From Streptomyces umbrinus (lineage in GTDB: Bacteria > Actinomycetota > Actinomycetes > Streptomycetales > Streptomycetaceae), in NCBI RefSeq assembly GCF_030817415.1, contig NZ_JAUSZI010000002.1:5022001-5086000 (forward strand): a stretch of DNA of 64,000 bases, in the 5' to 3' direction. This document shows, piece after piece, positions 8,799 through 17,730 of this stretch. The notes below the pieces were generated by a model. The model saw only the letters and a program-made list of their open reading frames with translations. It ran no database searches and had not been told where the DNA came from. A program made the translations under genes and the position numbers. The first letter of the stretch is position 1. Each line of letters opens with the position of its first letter.

Positions 8799-9583
8799 GA
8801 CGTGCGCCCCCGGGCGTCGAAGTCCTTCATACGGTCCAGGACGGCGTCCGCGGTGGGCCGGTACATCTCGTCGACGATCCGGCCGTCGGCGAGATACAGC
8901 ACACGGTCCGCGTACGAGGCCGCCACCGGGTCGTGCGTGACCATCACGATGGTCTGGCCGAGCTCGTCGACCGAGCGGCGCAGGAAGCCCAGCACCTCGG
9001 CGCCGGCGCGGGAGTCGAGGTTTCCGGTCGGCTCGTCACCGAAGATGATCTCGGGCCGGGCGGCCAGCGCCCGGGCCACGGCGACGCGCTGCTGCTGACC
9101 GCCGGAAAGCTGGTTGGGCCGGTGCTTGAGCCGGTCCTTGAGCCCGACGGTCTCCACGACCTGGGCCAGCCAGCCCTTGTCCGGCTTGCGGCCGGCGATG
9201 TCCATCGGCAGCGTGATGTTCTCCAGCGCGCTCAGCGTCGGCAGCAGGTTGAACGCCTGGAAGATGAAGCCGATACGGTCCCGGCGAAGCTGCGTGAGCT
9301 TCTTGTCCTTGAGGCCGGTGATCTCGGTCTCGTCCAGGTAGATCTGCCCGGAGGAGACGGTGTCGAGTCCGGCGAGGCAGTGCATCAGCGTGGACTTGCC
9401 GGAGCCCGAGGGGCCCATGATCGCGGTGAACTGGCCCCGCGCGATGTCCACGTCGACCTGGTCGAGGGCGACGACGCGGGTCTCACCGGACCCGTACGCC
9501 TTCACGACCTGCCGCGCCCGTGCCGCGACGGCCGTACGTCCTCCAGTGCTGCCGTGCCTGGGAATGGTTACAGCCGATGTCAC
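8795..9583 (-). CDS. ABC transporter ATP-binding protein, MacB/LolD type
   Basis: 262 aa ATPase partner of the downstream permease. Walker A GPSGSGKST is at residues 57-65, signature LSGGQQQRVAVARAL near 158 and Walker B IIFGDEPTGNLD near 178; these are the sequences of the MacB/LolD/FtsE subgroup. The start is GTG at 9581-9583 with GGAG eight bases upstream. The stop overlaps the permease ATG by 4 nt. Regulation probably acts through the 487-bp leader, where a 23-bp imperfect palindrome lies at 9868. Confidence 0.97.
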   Translation of the reverse strand: MTSAVTIPRHGSTGGRTAVAARARQVVKAYGSGETRVVALDQVDVDIARGQFTAIMGPSGSGKSTLMHCLAGLDTVSSGQIYLDETEITGLKDKKLTQLRRDRIGFIFQAFNLLPTLSALENITLPMDIAGRKPDKGWLAQVVETVGLKDRLKHRPNQLSGGQQQRVAVARALAARPEIIFGDEPTGNLDSRAGAEVLGFLRRSVDELGQTIVMVTHDPVAASYADRVLYLADGRIVDEMYRPTADAVLDRMKDFDARGRTS

Positions 9584-9867
9584 GGTATGTCTCCTAAGTC
9601 GGACGCCCTTGAGGACGACGGGATCTGCGGTTGTCGTGTATGTGGTTCGGTCGGGCCGTGCGGTGTTCGTTCACGCCGTGCGGTACTGCGACAAGTCTGG
9701 TGGCGGCGGGTGGTCCACCGCGCTGGTGCCCAGCGCAGTCTTCTGCTGGGGTAAACCCCACCCCGGCAGGTGCGGTACACCGCCCCCCAGCGGCATAAAG
9801 CCAGGTTAAGGAGCGGTTCGGCCCGTCTCCTCCTCCGGCAGTACGAACCCTCCCCGGGCCGTAGTAC

Positions 9868-9890
9868 GGAGAGCCCCCTAGGGGATCTCC
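9868..9890. promoter_or_regulatory. 23-bp imperfect palindrome between ABC exporter and MFS genes
   Basis: GGAGAGCCCC-CTA-GGGGATCTCC has 10-bp arms that match at 9 of 10 positions about a 3-bp centre, the form of a dimeric regulator site. It lies 285 bp upstream of the ABC ATPase and 181 bp upstream of the divergent MFS gene, so it could serve either. The rest of the gap (9584-10070) holds no credible gene; a 9-bp direct repeat CCGTGCGGT occurs twice near 9658-9685. The cognate regulator is not in view. Confidence 0.45.
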
Positions 9891-10070
9891 ACCTGCCGGT
9901 GGACCCCCTCTCAGGGACGCCTCCACCCCTGAGCCGGATCAGCGTCCACCCTCCCGCCACAATCAGCAGGTGCCGCGCGCCGCGCGTCGTTGAGGGGCGG
10001 TGGCTGGGCGACGGGAGGGCCAAGTGGGAGAGTGGCCTTCCGGCAGATAGATGCAGGGGGAAGGAATCCA

Positions 10071-11600
10071 GTGGGCCAGGGGGAAGACACCGGGACAACC
10101 GCCGCCAAGGAGGACGAGCCCGCCGCCGCGCGGGCCGGGGCCCGCCCCCGCCGAGCCGTCGTCGCCTCCCTCATGCTCTGCATGGGTCTGGCCGCGCTCG
10201 ACTCCACGATCGTGTCGACGGCCGTCCCGCAGATCGTCGGCGACCTGGGCGGCTTCTCCGTCTTCTCGTGGCTGTTCTCCGGCTATCTGCTGGCCGTGAC
10301 GGTCACCCTGCCCGTCTACGGCAAGCTCTCCGACACCTTCGGCCGCAAGCCGGTGCTGATCGCCGGCTCGGTCCTCTTCCTCCTCGGCTCCCTGCTCTGC
10401 GCGCTGGCCTGGAACATGGCCGCGCTGATCGCGTTCCGGATCGTCCAGGGCCTCGGCGGCGGCGCCCTCCAGGGCACGGTCCAGACCCTCGCCGCCGACC
10501 TCTACCCGCTCGAACAGCGCCCCAGGATCCAGGCCAGGCTGTCCACGGTCTGGGCCACCTCGGCGGTCGCGGGCCCGGCGCTCGGCGGGGTGCTCGCCGC
10601 CTACGCCGACTGGCGCTGGATCTTCCTCATCAACCTGCCGCTCGGCGCGGTCGCGCTCTGGCTGCTGATCCGCCACCTCCACGAGCCCCAGCGCGAACGG
10701 AAGACCACCGAGCGCCCCCGCATCGACTGGGCCGGCGCGCTCACGGTCTTCGCCTGCGGCGGCGTACTCCTGACGGCCCTGGTCCAGGGAGGAGTGGCCT
10801 GGCCGTGGCTCTCGCCGCCCTCAATGGCCTTGTTCGGTACGGGACTTGCCCTGATCGCCGCTCTGGTCCTCATCGAACGCCGGGCCGCCGAACCGATCAT
10901 CCCCGGCTGGGTCTGGCGCCGCCGCACCATCGCCGCCGTGAACCTGGCACTCGGCGCGCTGGGCCTCCTGATGGTCGCCCCGACGGTCTTCCTTCCGACG
11001 TACGCGCAGTCGGTGCTCGGCCTCGCCCCGATCACCGCCGGATTCGTGCTCTCCGTATGGACGTTGAGCTGGCCGGTCTCGGCGGCTCTCAGCCAGCACG
11101 TCTACCGTCGCATCGGCTTCCGCAACACGGCGATGCTCGGCATCGGCACGGCCACGCTGATCCTCTTCGCCTTCCCCTTCCTCCCGTACCCCGGCGAGGC
11201 CTGGCAGCCCACGCTCCTGATGCTCCTGCTGGGCGGCGCGCTCGGACTCTTCCAACTCCCGCTGCTCGTCGGCGTCCAGTCGACCGTCGAGTGGAACGAA
11301 CGCGGTACGGCGACAGCCTCCGTACTCTTCTGCCGCCAGACCGGCCAGACGATCGGCGCCGCCCTCTTCGGCGCGGTCGCCAACGGGGTACTGGCCGCCC
11401 GGCTCGGCGGCGCGGGCGACCTGGACTCCGTGACCAAGGCGCTCGACTCGGGCGCCTCCGGCGAACACGTGCGCCGAGCGGTCGCGGAGGCCGTCCACTC
11501 CGTCTATTTCGGCGCGGCCTGCGCGGCCGGACTCGCCTTCCTGGTCCTGCTGCTGGTGGCGCCGAGGCGCTTCCCAGTACTCAAGAACCCCGGGGACTGA
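10071..11600 (+). CDS. MFS exporter, DHA2 (14-helix) drug:proton antiporter family
   Basis: 509 aa. The N-terminal helix carries LDSTIVSTAVPQI, the helix-1 motif of DHA2 drug exporters, and GKLSDTFGRKPVL is the conserved helix 2-3 loop (motif A). The helix 5 region VAGPALGGVLA is motif C of antiporters. About 14 hydrophobic segments are visible. The GTG at 10071 is chosen because GGGGGAAGG stands just upstream, whereas an in-frame ATG 81 bases earlier has no ribosome site. Likely role is proton-driven efflux of a small molecule, substrate unknown. It is not tightly linked to the following amine oxidase gene (254-bp gap with short GAGACGACC repeats). Confidence 0.93.
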   Translation: MGQGEDTGTTAAKEDEPAAARAGARPRRAVVASLMLCMGLAALDSTIVSTAVPQIVGDLGGFSVFSWLFSGYLLAVTVTLPVYGKLSDTFGRKPVLIAGSVLFLLGSLLCALAWNMAALIAFRIVQGLGGGALQGTVQTLAADLYPLEQRPRIQARLSTVWATSAVAGPALGGVLAAYADWRWIFLINLPLGAVALWLLIRHLHEPQRERKTTERPRIDWAGALTVFACGGVLLTALVQGGVAWPWLSPPSMALFGTGLALIAALVLIERRAAEPIIPGWVWRRRTIAAVNLALGALGLLMVAPTVFLPTYAQSVLGLAPITAGFVLSVWTLSWPVSAALSQHVYRRIGFRNTAMLGIGTATLILFAFPFLPYPGEAWQPTLLMLLLGGALGLFQLPLLVGVQSTVEWNERGTATASVLFCRQTGQTIGAALFGAVANGVLAARLGGAGDLDSVTKALDSGASGEHVRRAVAEAVHSVYFGAACAAGLAFLVLLLVAPRRFPVLKNPGD

Positions 11601-11854
11601 ATCCGGACCGGGACCACGGAACCGAGAGAGCCGAGACGACCGAGACGACCGAGAGGTCCGGCCAACGGGCTCGGTCTCCCTCCATGCTCATGCCATGGAG
11701 ACGTCATTGGCATGGCCCTGTAACAGTCCTGAAGGACGCTCGTAGAGCTCTTCCGGCTCACCAGCAACTCACCCCCCATGTGGCCGGGTTGGTTCGGACG
11801 ATGCGCCCGGCCCACGCATGTCGCGGGCAGTGGGCCGCGGGTGAGGAGACATTG

Positions 11855-13465
11855 ATGACCCAAGAGGCATCCCGCCGCAACTTCCTGAGATCCGTCGGAG
11901 TCGCGGGTGGCGCCGGAATGCTCTACTCGGCGATGGGCGCGCTGGGACTGGCACCGGTCCCGGACGCGCGGGCGGAGGAGTACCGGCCGCCCCGGAAGAG
12001 CGACTTCACGCTCACCGGACAGAGCGGCAAGAACGGCAGGAAGGTCCTGATACTCGGCGGCGGCATAGCCGGCCTGGCAACGGCGTACGAGCTGGGCAAG
12101 GCGGGCTACGACTGCCGGATCCTGGAGGCGAAGGACCGCCCCGGCGGTCGCAACTGGACGGTCCGCGGCGGCACCACGCTGACCGACCTGGACGGGCGCA
12201 CCCAGACGGCATCCTTCTCCAAGGGCCAGTACATGAACGCGGGCCCGGCCCGGCTGCCGCAGTCCCACGTCACGCTCGAGTACTGCCGCGAACTCGGCGT
12301 TCCGCTGGAGGTGTTCACCAACCAGAACGCCAACGCGTACATCTACCACGAGAACAGCGCCGCCCTCGCGGGCAAGCCGGTCCGCTGGCGCACCGCGAAG
12401 GCCGACGCCTACGGATACGTCTCCGAGCTGCTCGCCAAGGCCACCGACCAGGGCGCCCTGGACAAGGATCTCACCGCCGCCGACAAGGAGCGGCTGATCG
12501 CGTTCCTGCAGAACTTCGGTGCCATCAAGGGCAAAGCCGACGGCTTCGCCTACACGGGCTCCGACCGGCGCGGCTACTCGGTCGAGCCGGGTGCGGCCTT
12601 CGAGGAGGGCACGGTACTCGGCCCGGTGCCATCGTTGTCAGACGTCATCGGGAGTGGCGTCGGGCAGCGCTTCTCCTTCGAGTTCGGCTACGACCAGGCC
12701 ATGCTGATGTTCCAGCCGATCGGCGGGATGGACGCGATCCCGTACGCGCTGGCGAAGGCGATCGGCGAGGACCGGATCATCTACGGCGCCAAGGCGATGG
12801 AGGTCAAGGACCTCCCCGACGGTGCCGAGGTCGTCTACAAGGACGCGACGGGCCGGACCCGCAGCAGCCGCGCCGACTTCGTCGTGGCCGCGGTCCCGCC
12901 CATGGTCATGACCCGCATCAAGCACAACCTGGGCGCGGACATCACAGCCGCGCTGAAGTACCCCGTCGCCACCCCCGTCGGCAAGGTGGGGCTCGAGTAC
13001 CGCAGCCGCTGGTGGGAGACGGACGAGCACATCTACGGCGGCATCACGCCGACCGACACGGACCTGGCCACCATCTGGTACCCCTCGTACGGCTACCAGG
13101 GCCGCCGCGGCACGCTCATCGGCTACTACAACTTCGGCGCCAACGCCGTCGCCTACAGCGACCTGCCGCACGCCGAGCGCGTGCAGCGGGCGGTGAGCCG
13201 TGGCGTCAAGATCCACGGCGAGAAGTACCGCACCGAACTCGACCGCTCCTTCAGCGTGGCCTGGCACCGCACACCCCACATCGAGGCCGGCTGGGTGGGC
13301 TGGCCCTCACAGACCGGCCCCGAGTACAAGCTGCTCAACAAGTCCGCGGGACATGTCTACTTCGCCGGCGACTGGCTCAGCCATGTCATCGCCTGGCAGC
13401 ACGGTGCGTTCACCTCGGCCCGCAAGGTCGTGACCGACATCCACGAGAGGGTGATGGCCGCATGA
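11855..13465 (+). CDS. Tat-exported flavin monoamine / L-amino acid oxidase
   Basis: 536 aa. A twin-arginine signal (SRRNFLRS, Arg 7-8, then a hydrophobic stretch and ADARA) should export the folded, FAD-loaded enzyme. VLILGGGIAGLATAYEL (about residues 64-80) is the FAD dinucleotide-binding motif, and RPGGRNWTVRGG after it is the typical amine-oxidase second motif. The C-terminal HVYFAGDWLSH motif is the FAD-contacting end of flavin amine oxidases. Members oxidise amines or L-amino acids to imines, releasing peroxide. The ATG at 11855 follows GAGGAG. The last codons overlap the start of an exported RidA gene (ATGA), strongly linking the two functions. Substrate is not identifiable here. Confidence 0.93.
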   Translation: MTQEASRRNFLRSVGVAGGAGMLYSAMGALGLAPVPDARAEEYRPPRKSDFTLTGQSGKNGRKVLILGGGIAGLATAYELGKAGYDCRILEAKDRPGGRNWTVRGGTTLTDLDGRTQTASFSKGQYMNAGPARLPQSHVTLEYCRELGVPLEVFTNQNANAYIYHENSAALAGKPVRWRTAKADAYGYVSELLAKATDQGALDKDLTAADKERLIAFLQNFGAIKGKADGFAYTGSDRRGYSVEPGAAFEEGTVLGPVPSLSDVIGSGVGQRFSFEFGYDQAMLMFQPIGGMDAIPYALAKAIGEDRIIYGAKAMEVKDLPDGAEVVYKDATGRTRSSRADFVVAAVPPMVMTRIKHNLGADITAALKYPVATPVGKVGLEYRSRWWETDEHIYGGITPTDTDLATIWYPSYGYQGRRGTLIGYYNFGANAVAYSDLPHAERVQRAVSRGVKIHGEKYRTELDRSFSVAWHRTPHIEAGWVGWPSQTGPEYKLLNKSAGHVYFAGDWLSHVIAWQHGAFTSARKVVTDIHERVMAA

Positions 13466-14124
13466 GGCACATGAAGCACATGAAGCGGCGTACACAGATC
13501 CTTACCGCCACGGCCCTGACGGGCGCGTTCCTGACCGGCTCCGTCACGCTGGCCGACGCCCGGGGCTGGTGGTCGCCCGGCCCGAAGACGGTACGCGTGA
13601 TGCTGCCCGAGGGGCAGACCAACCCGTCCATCGCGAACGGCGTGGCGCTGGGCGGAGAAGTGGCCGTCTACCAGAGCAGCGGCCTCGGACCGACCGCGCT
13701 CAACCCCAGCGCGCCGGAGGGCACGCCCGAGCGCTTCACCGACCCCGCTCTCACCGAGGGGGCCACGGGTGTCACGATCACCGAGGCCCAGGCCCTCGTC
13801 GTTCTGCGCAACATCAAGACCAACCTGGAGGCCGCGGGCCTGACTCCGGCCGACGTCATCACGATGAAGGCCTATCTTTCCAATCCGCCGGGCACGGAGA
13901 TCGCCGACTACGCGGGCTGGAACCGCGCGTACCGGCAGTACTTCGCCAACATCGACCTGAAGTCGCACGAGGTCGTGCCGGTACCCATGGGCACCTCGCC
14001 CGCCAAGGCTCCGCTGCTCGCCAACGACGCCCGCCCGGCCCGGGTGTCACTGGAGGTCGCCTCGCTGCCCGTCCCGGGCTGGCTCGTCGAGGTCGAGGTC
14101 ACCGCGAGGTACAAGAAGCGTTAG
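13462..14124 (+). CDS. exported RidA/YjgF-family enamine/imine deaminase
   Basis: 220 aa. RidA proteins hydrolyse reactive enamine/imine intermediates of amine oxidation to ketones and ammonia. The RidA fold spans about residues 45-216. The catalytic Arg of E. coli RidA (Arg105) corresponds to R194 in RPARVSLEVASLP, and its Glu120 to about E210 in VEVEV, so the active site looks intact. Unlike cytosolic RidA, this protein starts with a basic segment and a hydrophobic core ending in LADARG, a likely signal peptide. The start overlaps the amine oxidase stop by 4 nt, so the pair is translationally coupled. A stable hairpin ends the unit at 14169. Other RidA subfamilies have different activities. 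Confidence 0.85.
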   Translation: MRHMKHMKRRTQILTATALTGAFLTGSVTLADARGWWSPGPKTVRVMLPEGQTNPSIANGVALGGEVAVYQSSGLGPTALNPSAPEGTPERFTDPALTEGATGVTITEAQALVVLRNIKTNLEAAGLTPADVITMKAYLSNPPGTEIADYAGWNRAYRQYFANIDLKSHEVVPVPMGTSPAKAPLLANDARPARVSLEVASLPVPGWLVEVEVTARYKKR

Positions 14125-14168
14125 CCGGCATCCCCTGGGGCCTGCCCCTCAGGCCTTTGTCCGGGTAC

Positions 14169-14194
14169 GGTCCGCCTCCCGCAGGAGGCGGACC
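14169..14194 (+). terminator. hairpin after the amine oxidase-RidA unit
   Basis: GGTCCGCCTCC / GGAGGCGGACC form a perfect 11-bp stem with a CGCA loop, 45 bp after the RidA stop. No T-run follows, as is common for Streptomyces terminators. It separates this unit from the glycoside hydrolase gene. Confidence 0.7.
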
Positions 14195-14221
14195 ACAGCC
14201 CCGCCCGTGTGTCCTTGAGCG

Positions 14222-16606
14222 ATGGGCTTCAACAGGCGTACGGCGATGAAGGCGGGCCTCCTGACGACCGCGGTGTCAGCGATGGGTCTGAATCCGGCAC
14301 GGGCACAAGGCACTTCGAGTGCCGCCCCGGTGCTCACGGTCCAGAGCGAGGCGGCGACACGGACGAATATCCCGGTCGTACGGGACCGCCGCGCGTCCGG
14401 AGGCAGATACCTGGCCCTGGCCACCGCCAAGAAGCCCCCGCGGGCAGGCTGGTACGCGACATACGTCGTACGCGCCCCGCAACCCGGCGTGTACGCGCTG
14501 ACCGCCGTCGCCACCGCCCCGGTCGAGGTACCGCACACCGAGACGACGGCCTCGTACCTCCAGCTCTCCCTGAACAACGGCCCGTTCACGGAAACCGCCC
14601 GCTCCCAGCCGTACTGGTACGAGTCGAAACCCGCCTGGGGCGACCTCTCCGTCCTCGACCTCGGCGAGCTCGAACTCCGGGGCGGCGACAACACGTTGAC
14701 GTTCCGGGTGACCGAGCCGACGGTCCGGGAGGCCGGGACGGCGTACGCACTCTCGCTGGACCGCTTCACACTGAGGCGGCGGGAGGGGACGAGGCTCCGG
14801 GAGGTGTCCGTGGGGGAACGGGGCACGTACCGGCACGGAGAGCCCGCGCACCTGCGCCTACGACTCGACGGAAGCGCCGCCCAACCACACCGCGTGCGCT
14901 ACAGCGTCACCGACTACTTCGGAAAACGGGCCTCCGAGGGGTACGCGACAGTCGCGACCGGAGAGACGACCGTGATCGTCGCCCTGCCTGAACTCCCCCC
15001 AGGCAACTACCGGGTCGAGGCCGACGGGACGACGGGCCACTTCGCCTGTCTTCCCCCGCGTCCCGCCGTCACCGGCCCCGCCAACCGCTTCGGCGTCAAC
15101 GTCTGGGCCACCTCCCTCGTACCCCCCTCCCGCCTGGACGCCTTCGCCGCCGCGATGCGGGACATGGGCGCGGGCTGGATAAGGGACGGCCAAGCATGGC
15201 CCGCGGCCGAGCCGAGCCCGAGCGCGTACGACACGGAACACCACGACCGGGTCACGCGGACGATGCGCCACCACGGCCTCTCACCCCTGGAGGTCGTGTC
15301 ACCCGCTCCCGAGTGGGCCATGACGGCCGCCTCGCTCCCTCTCCCCGCGGACCTGCGGCACGCGTACCGCTACGCCCGCCGGCTGGCCGCCGGCCGTCCC
15401 GCCGCCATCCAGCTCTCGAACGAGCCCGACGTGGACGTCACCAGCAGCACCGGCGACGCCCACGCGGCCTTCGTGAAGGCGGCTGCACTGGGCATCGCGG
15501 ACGCCCCCGACCGGCCTCTCGTCGTCCTGCCGGGCATCGCGCAGGCGGGCCACTTCCAGGACCTGCTGCTGGCGAACGACGTCGTGCGGTACGCGGACGT
15601 GTGGGCGTTCCACGGCTACCCGGACCCGGCCGAGCAGGACGAACCGGCCGTCCCCGGGGCGGCGGACGAGCAGCGCGAACTAGCAGAGCGGCTCGATTCG
15701 GGTGACGTACCGCGGTGGATGACGGAGTGCGGCGCGTTCTTCGCGGTACGGCCGGGCGTCGATCTCACACCCGCCCAACAAGCCGTCCAGGCACGCTACT
15801 TGGTCCGCTCGATGGTGGAGGGGCTGGCTGCTGGGAACACCCGGCAGTTCTGGTTCGCGGGGCCACCGCTCCACGACGACGGCGTGTACTTCGGGCTGCT
15901 GAGTCGGGAGTTCCAGCCGCTGCCCGCGTACAGCGCGTGCGCGGCGCTGACGTCGTTGCTGGGCGAGGCGCACTTCGTCGGTCCGGTGAGCGGGGTGCCG
16001 ACAGGGGCCGTCGGCTTCGAATTCGACTCCGGGCGGGGCGAGTCGGTCCGGGTGCTCTGGTCGTCGAAGCCGGTACGGATCCCGGTGCCGGGGGCGACCG
16101 TGCACGACATCATGGGCAGGCAGATGGCGACGGCCTCCGCCGAAGTGACCGTCTCCCGAGACCCCGTGTACGTGGTCACCGCGACCGTTGGCCGCCCGGA
16201 GGCCCACCCGGCCCCGCGCCGCCGAGCCTCCCTCTCCCCCGCCGAACACATCGTCCTCAGCCAGCGCTACGCGGCCCGGAACTCCGCCCCCAACAAGGAC
16301 AACGGCGACGCCCAACCCCCACTGGGCTACCGCCTCTCCCGCCGCACCCGGATGTCCCTGGACGTCTACAACTTCACCTCCACCTCACGGACGGTGACCG
16401 TGAAGGCGAGTCCCGCCGGGGGTTGGTCGACACGGGCGGAGGGTCCGACCCGGGTCGAGGTCCCGCCCCAGGGCCGTATGACCGTGGACTTCACGATCAC
16501 GGCAGGCAGCGGGGTACAGCGCCGGACCGACCACCGGCTGCAGTTCACGGCAACCCTCGACGGCGACGAGGTGCCGCCGTCGGTGTCGCTGGTCCAACTC
16601 AAGTGA
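14222..16606 (+). CDS. secreted clan GH-A glycoside hydrolase
   Basis: 794 aa. The N-terminus NRRTAMKAGLLTT...ARA is a probable twin-arginine signal. Residues about 40-190 look like a beta-sandwich carbohydrate-binding region, followed by a TIM-barrel hydrolase of about residues 290-600. The motif SNEPDV places the likely acid/base Glu at residue 401, and WMTECG the likely nucleophile at E502, the pairing seen in clan GH-A (GH39/GH5-like). The C-terminal 200 residues are beta-rich, probably accessory. Substrate cannot be inferred. The ribosome site before the ATG is weak, so initiation may be inefficient. Its end overlaps a small convergent gene by 8 bp. Confidence 0.75.
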   Translation: MGFNRRTAMKAGLLTTAVSAMGLNPARAQGTSSAAPVLTVQSEAATRTNIPVVRDRRASGGRYLALATAKKPPRAGWYATYVVRAPQPGVYALTAVATAPVEVPHTETTASYLQLSLNNGPFTETARSQPYWYESKPAWGDLSVLDLGELELRGGDNTLTFRVTEPTVREAGTAYALSLDRFTLRRREGTRLREVSVGERGTYRHGEPAHLRLRLDGSAAQPHRVRYSVTDYFGKRASEGYATVATGETTVIVALPELPPGNYRVEADGTTGHFACLPPRPAVTGPANRFGVNVWATSLVPPSRLDAFAAAMRDMGAGWIRDGQAWPAAEPSPSAYDTEHHDRVTRTMRHHGLSPLEVVSPAPEWAMTAASLPLPADLRHAYRYARRLAAGRPAAIQLSNEPDVDVTSSTGDAHAAFVKAAALGIADAPDRPLVVLPGIAQAGHFQDLLLANDVVRYADVWAFHGYPDPAEQDEPAVPGAADEQRELAERLDSGDVPRWMTECGAFFAVRPGVDLTPAQQAVQARYLVRSMVEGLAAGNTRQFWFAGPPLHDDGVYFGLLSREFQPLPAYSACAALTSLLGEAHFVGPVSGVPTGAVGFEFDSGRGESVRVLWSSKPVRIPVPGATVHDIMGRQMATASAEVTVSRDPVYVVTATVGRPEAHPAPRRRASLSPAEHIVLSQRYAARNSAPNKDNGDAQPPLGYRLSRRTRMSLDVYNFTSTSRTVTVKASPAGGWSTRAEGPTRVEVPPQGRMTVDFTITAGSGVQRRTDHRLQFTATLDGDEVPPSVSLVQLK

Positions 16607-16775
16607 GGGGCCCGCATTTGGGGCACTGGCACGGTGGGAAGCGCCCCGGCGACTCGATCGGCGGCGCCTCGCGACCGGGTTCGTACGTCACCTTCGGGCT
16701 CCAGGTCCGCCCGCTGTCCCGGGAGATCCGCAGGGTGATGTACGGACCAGGAACCTTGCAGTCCGTCGCGTCCAT
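16599..16775 (-). CDS. small Cys-rich conserved protein (58 aa)
   Basis: A 58-aa reading frame starting at the ATG 16773-16775, preceded by AAAGGTGG. The protein begins MDATDCKVPGPYITLRIS, contains the aromatic/charged stretch GRTWSPKVTYEPG, and ends with C-Q-C-P-K-C (Cys 49, 51, 54) plus Cys 6, a possible zinc or disulfide cluster. I recall closely similar small proteins upstream of XRE/DUF397 loci in other Streptomyces, which supports that it is real, but its function is unknown. It is divergent from the XRE regulator and shares its promoter region, including the palindrome at 16795. Confidence 0.6.
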   Translation of the reverse strand: MDATDCKVPGPYITLRISRDSGRTWSPKVTYEPGREAPPIESPGRFPPCQCPKCGPLT

Positions 16776-16794
16776 GCACTGCCACCTTTCACTG

Positions 16795-16816
16795 TCTGTG
16801 TTGATCTGGACACAGA
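16795..16816. promoter_or_regulatory. palindrome in the XRE / small-protein divergent promoter
   Basis: TCTGTGT-TGATCTGG-ACACAGA has perfect 7-bp arms about an 8-bp centre. It lies 20 bp upstream of the small Cys-rich gene and 75 bp upstream of the XRE gene. Position and symmetry fit autoregulation by the adjacent helix-turn-helix protein; this is inference. Confidence 0.5.
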
Positions 16817-16890
16817 GTGGCGTCACGGTGGGTACGCTCGAAAGACAGCGGAGCGTGACAAGCAAACCTGCACGTACGGGAGTTGCACAC

Positions 16891-17730
16891 ATGGCGATCG
16901 AGGACAATCCGCAGTCTCGGGTGAAGTACGGCGAGGAATTGCGGCGACTCCGGGAGGCGGCGGACCTCACGCAGGAGGAGCTGAGCCAGCGGGCGGTGAT
17001 GTCACGCACGCACATCGCCCACATCGAGGCGGGGCGGCGACGGCCGGACGTGGATGATGCGCGGCGGCTGGATCAGGTGCTGGGCACGGGTGGGTTCTTC
17101 GTACGGTTTCTGCCGACGCTGGATGGCAGGAAGGTGGCGGAACACTTCAAGGAGGCGCTGGAATTCGAGGGAAAGGCTCTGGCAATCAGCGAGTTCGCCC
17201 CCACGCTGGTGCCGGGCATCCTCCAGACCGAGCCGTACGCACACGAGGTGCTCACTTCCAGCTATCCGCCGAAGAGCGACGAGGAGCGTGACAAGCTCCT
17301 CAGCACACGCCTCCAACGCGCGCGCATCCTCGACGACTTCCGTTCACCCGAGGTGTGCGCACTCCTCGACGAGGCGGTGCTCCGTCGCCACGTAGGCGGT
17401 CCGGCTGTGATGTGCGAACAGCTTCGTCACATCTCGATGTTGGGCCAGCGCCGCCGCATCCGAGTACATGTGCTCCCGTTCTCGGCCGGGGCTCACACAC
17501 TGCTGGAAGGCTTCCTCTCCCTCATGTGGTTCGAGGATCTGCCACCCGTTGCCTACGCGGAGGGCGTGAACAACGGGAGGCTCTTGGAACTTCCGTCCGT
17601 GGTACGCGAGTGCCAGGTGATCTACGATCGGGCGCTGGGCGACGCGTTGTCGCACCGTAAATCCCTGGATCTCATCAGGTCCGTCGCGGAGGATTACGAG
17701 CATGACGCGCAGCGAGCACAACATCCCTGA
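16891..17730 (+). CDS. XRE-family regulator with DUF5753 ligand-like domain
   Basis: 279 aa. An N-terminal XRE helix-turn-helix spans about residues 10-65 (LREAADLTQEELSQRAVMSR, then SxIAHIEAG-type recognition helix). The remainder is the DUF5753 domain common in Streptomyces regulators such as those related to WhiJ (LVPGILQTEPYA, then VHVLPF and LEL motifs). The ATG at 16891 follows GGGAG; a GTG 64 bases upstream in another spacing is less likely. Its 3' end overlaps the DUF397 gene by 29 bp, the usual XRE/DUF397 pairing in which the small protein is thought to modulate the regulator. Confidence 0.92.
   Translation: MAIEDNPQSRVKYGEELRRLREAADLTQEELSQRAVMSRTHIAHIEAGRRRPDVDDARRLDQVLGTGGFFVRFLPTLDGRKVAEHFKEALEFEGKALAISEFAPTLVPGILQTEPYAHEVLTSSYPPKSDEERDKLLSTRLQRARILDDFRSPEVCALLDEAVLRRHVGGPAVMCEQLRHISMLGQRRRIRVHVLPFSAGAHTLLEGFLSLMWFEDLPPVAYAEGVNNGRLLELPSVVRECQVIYDRALGDALSHRKSLDLIRSVAEDYEHDAQRAQHP

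Noticed and set aside
9580..10098. Two short minus-strand frames in the ABC/MFS gap
   Set aside because: No ribosome site, biased composition, and overlapping the promoter region.
16827..16890. Upstream GTG start for the XRE regulator
   Set aside because: The ATG at 16891 has a better ribosome site and homologues begin close to the helix-turn-helix.
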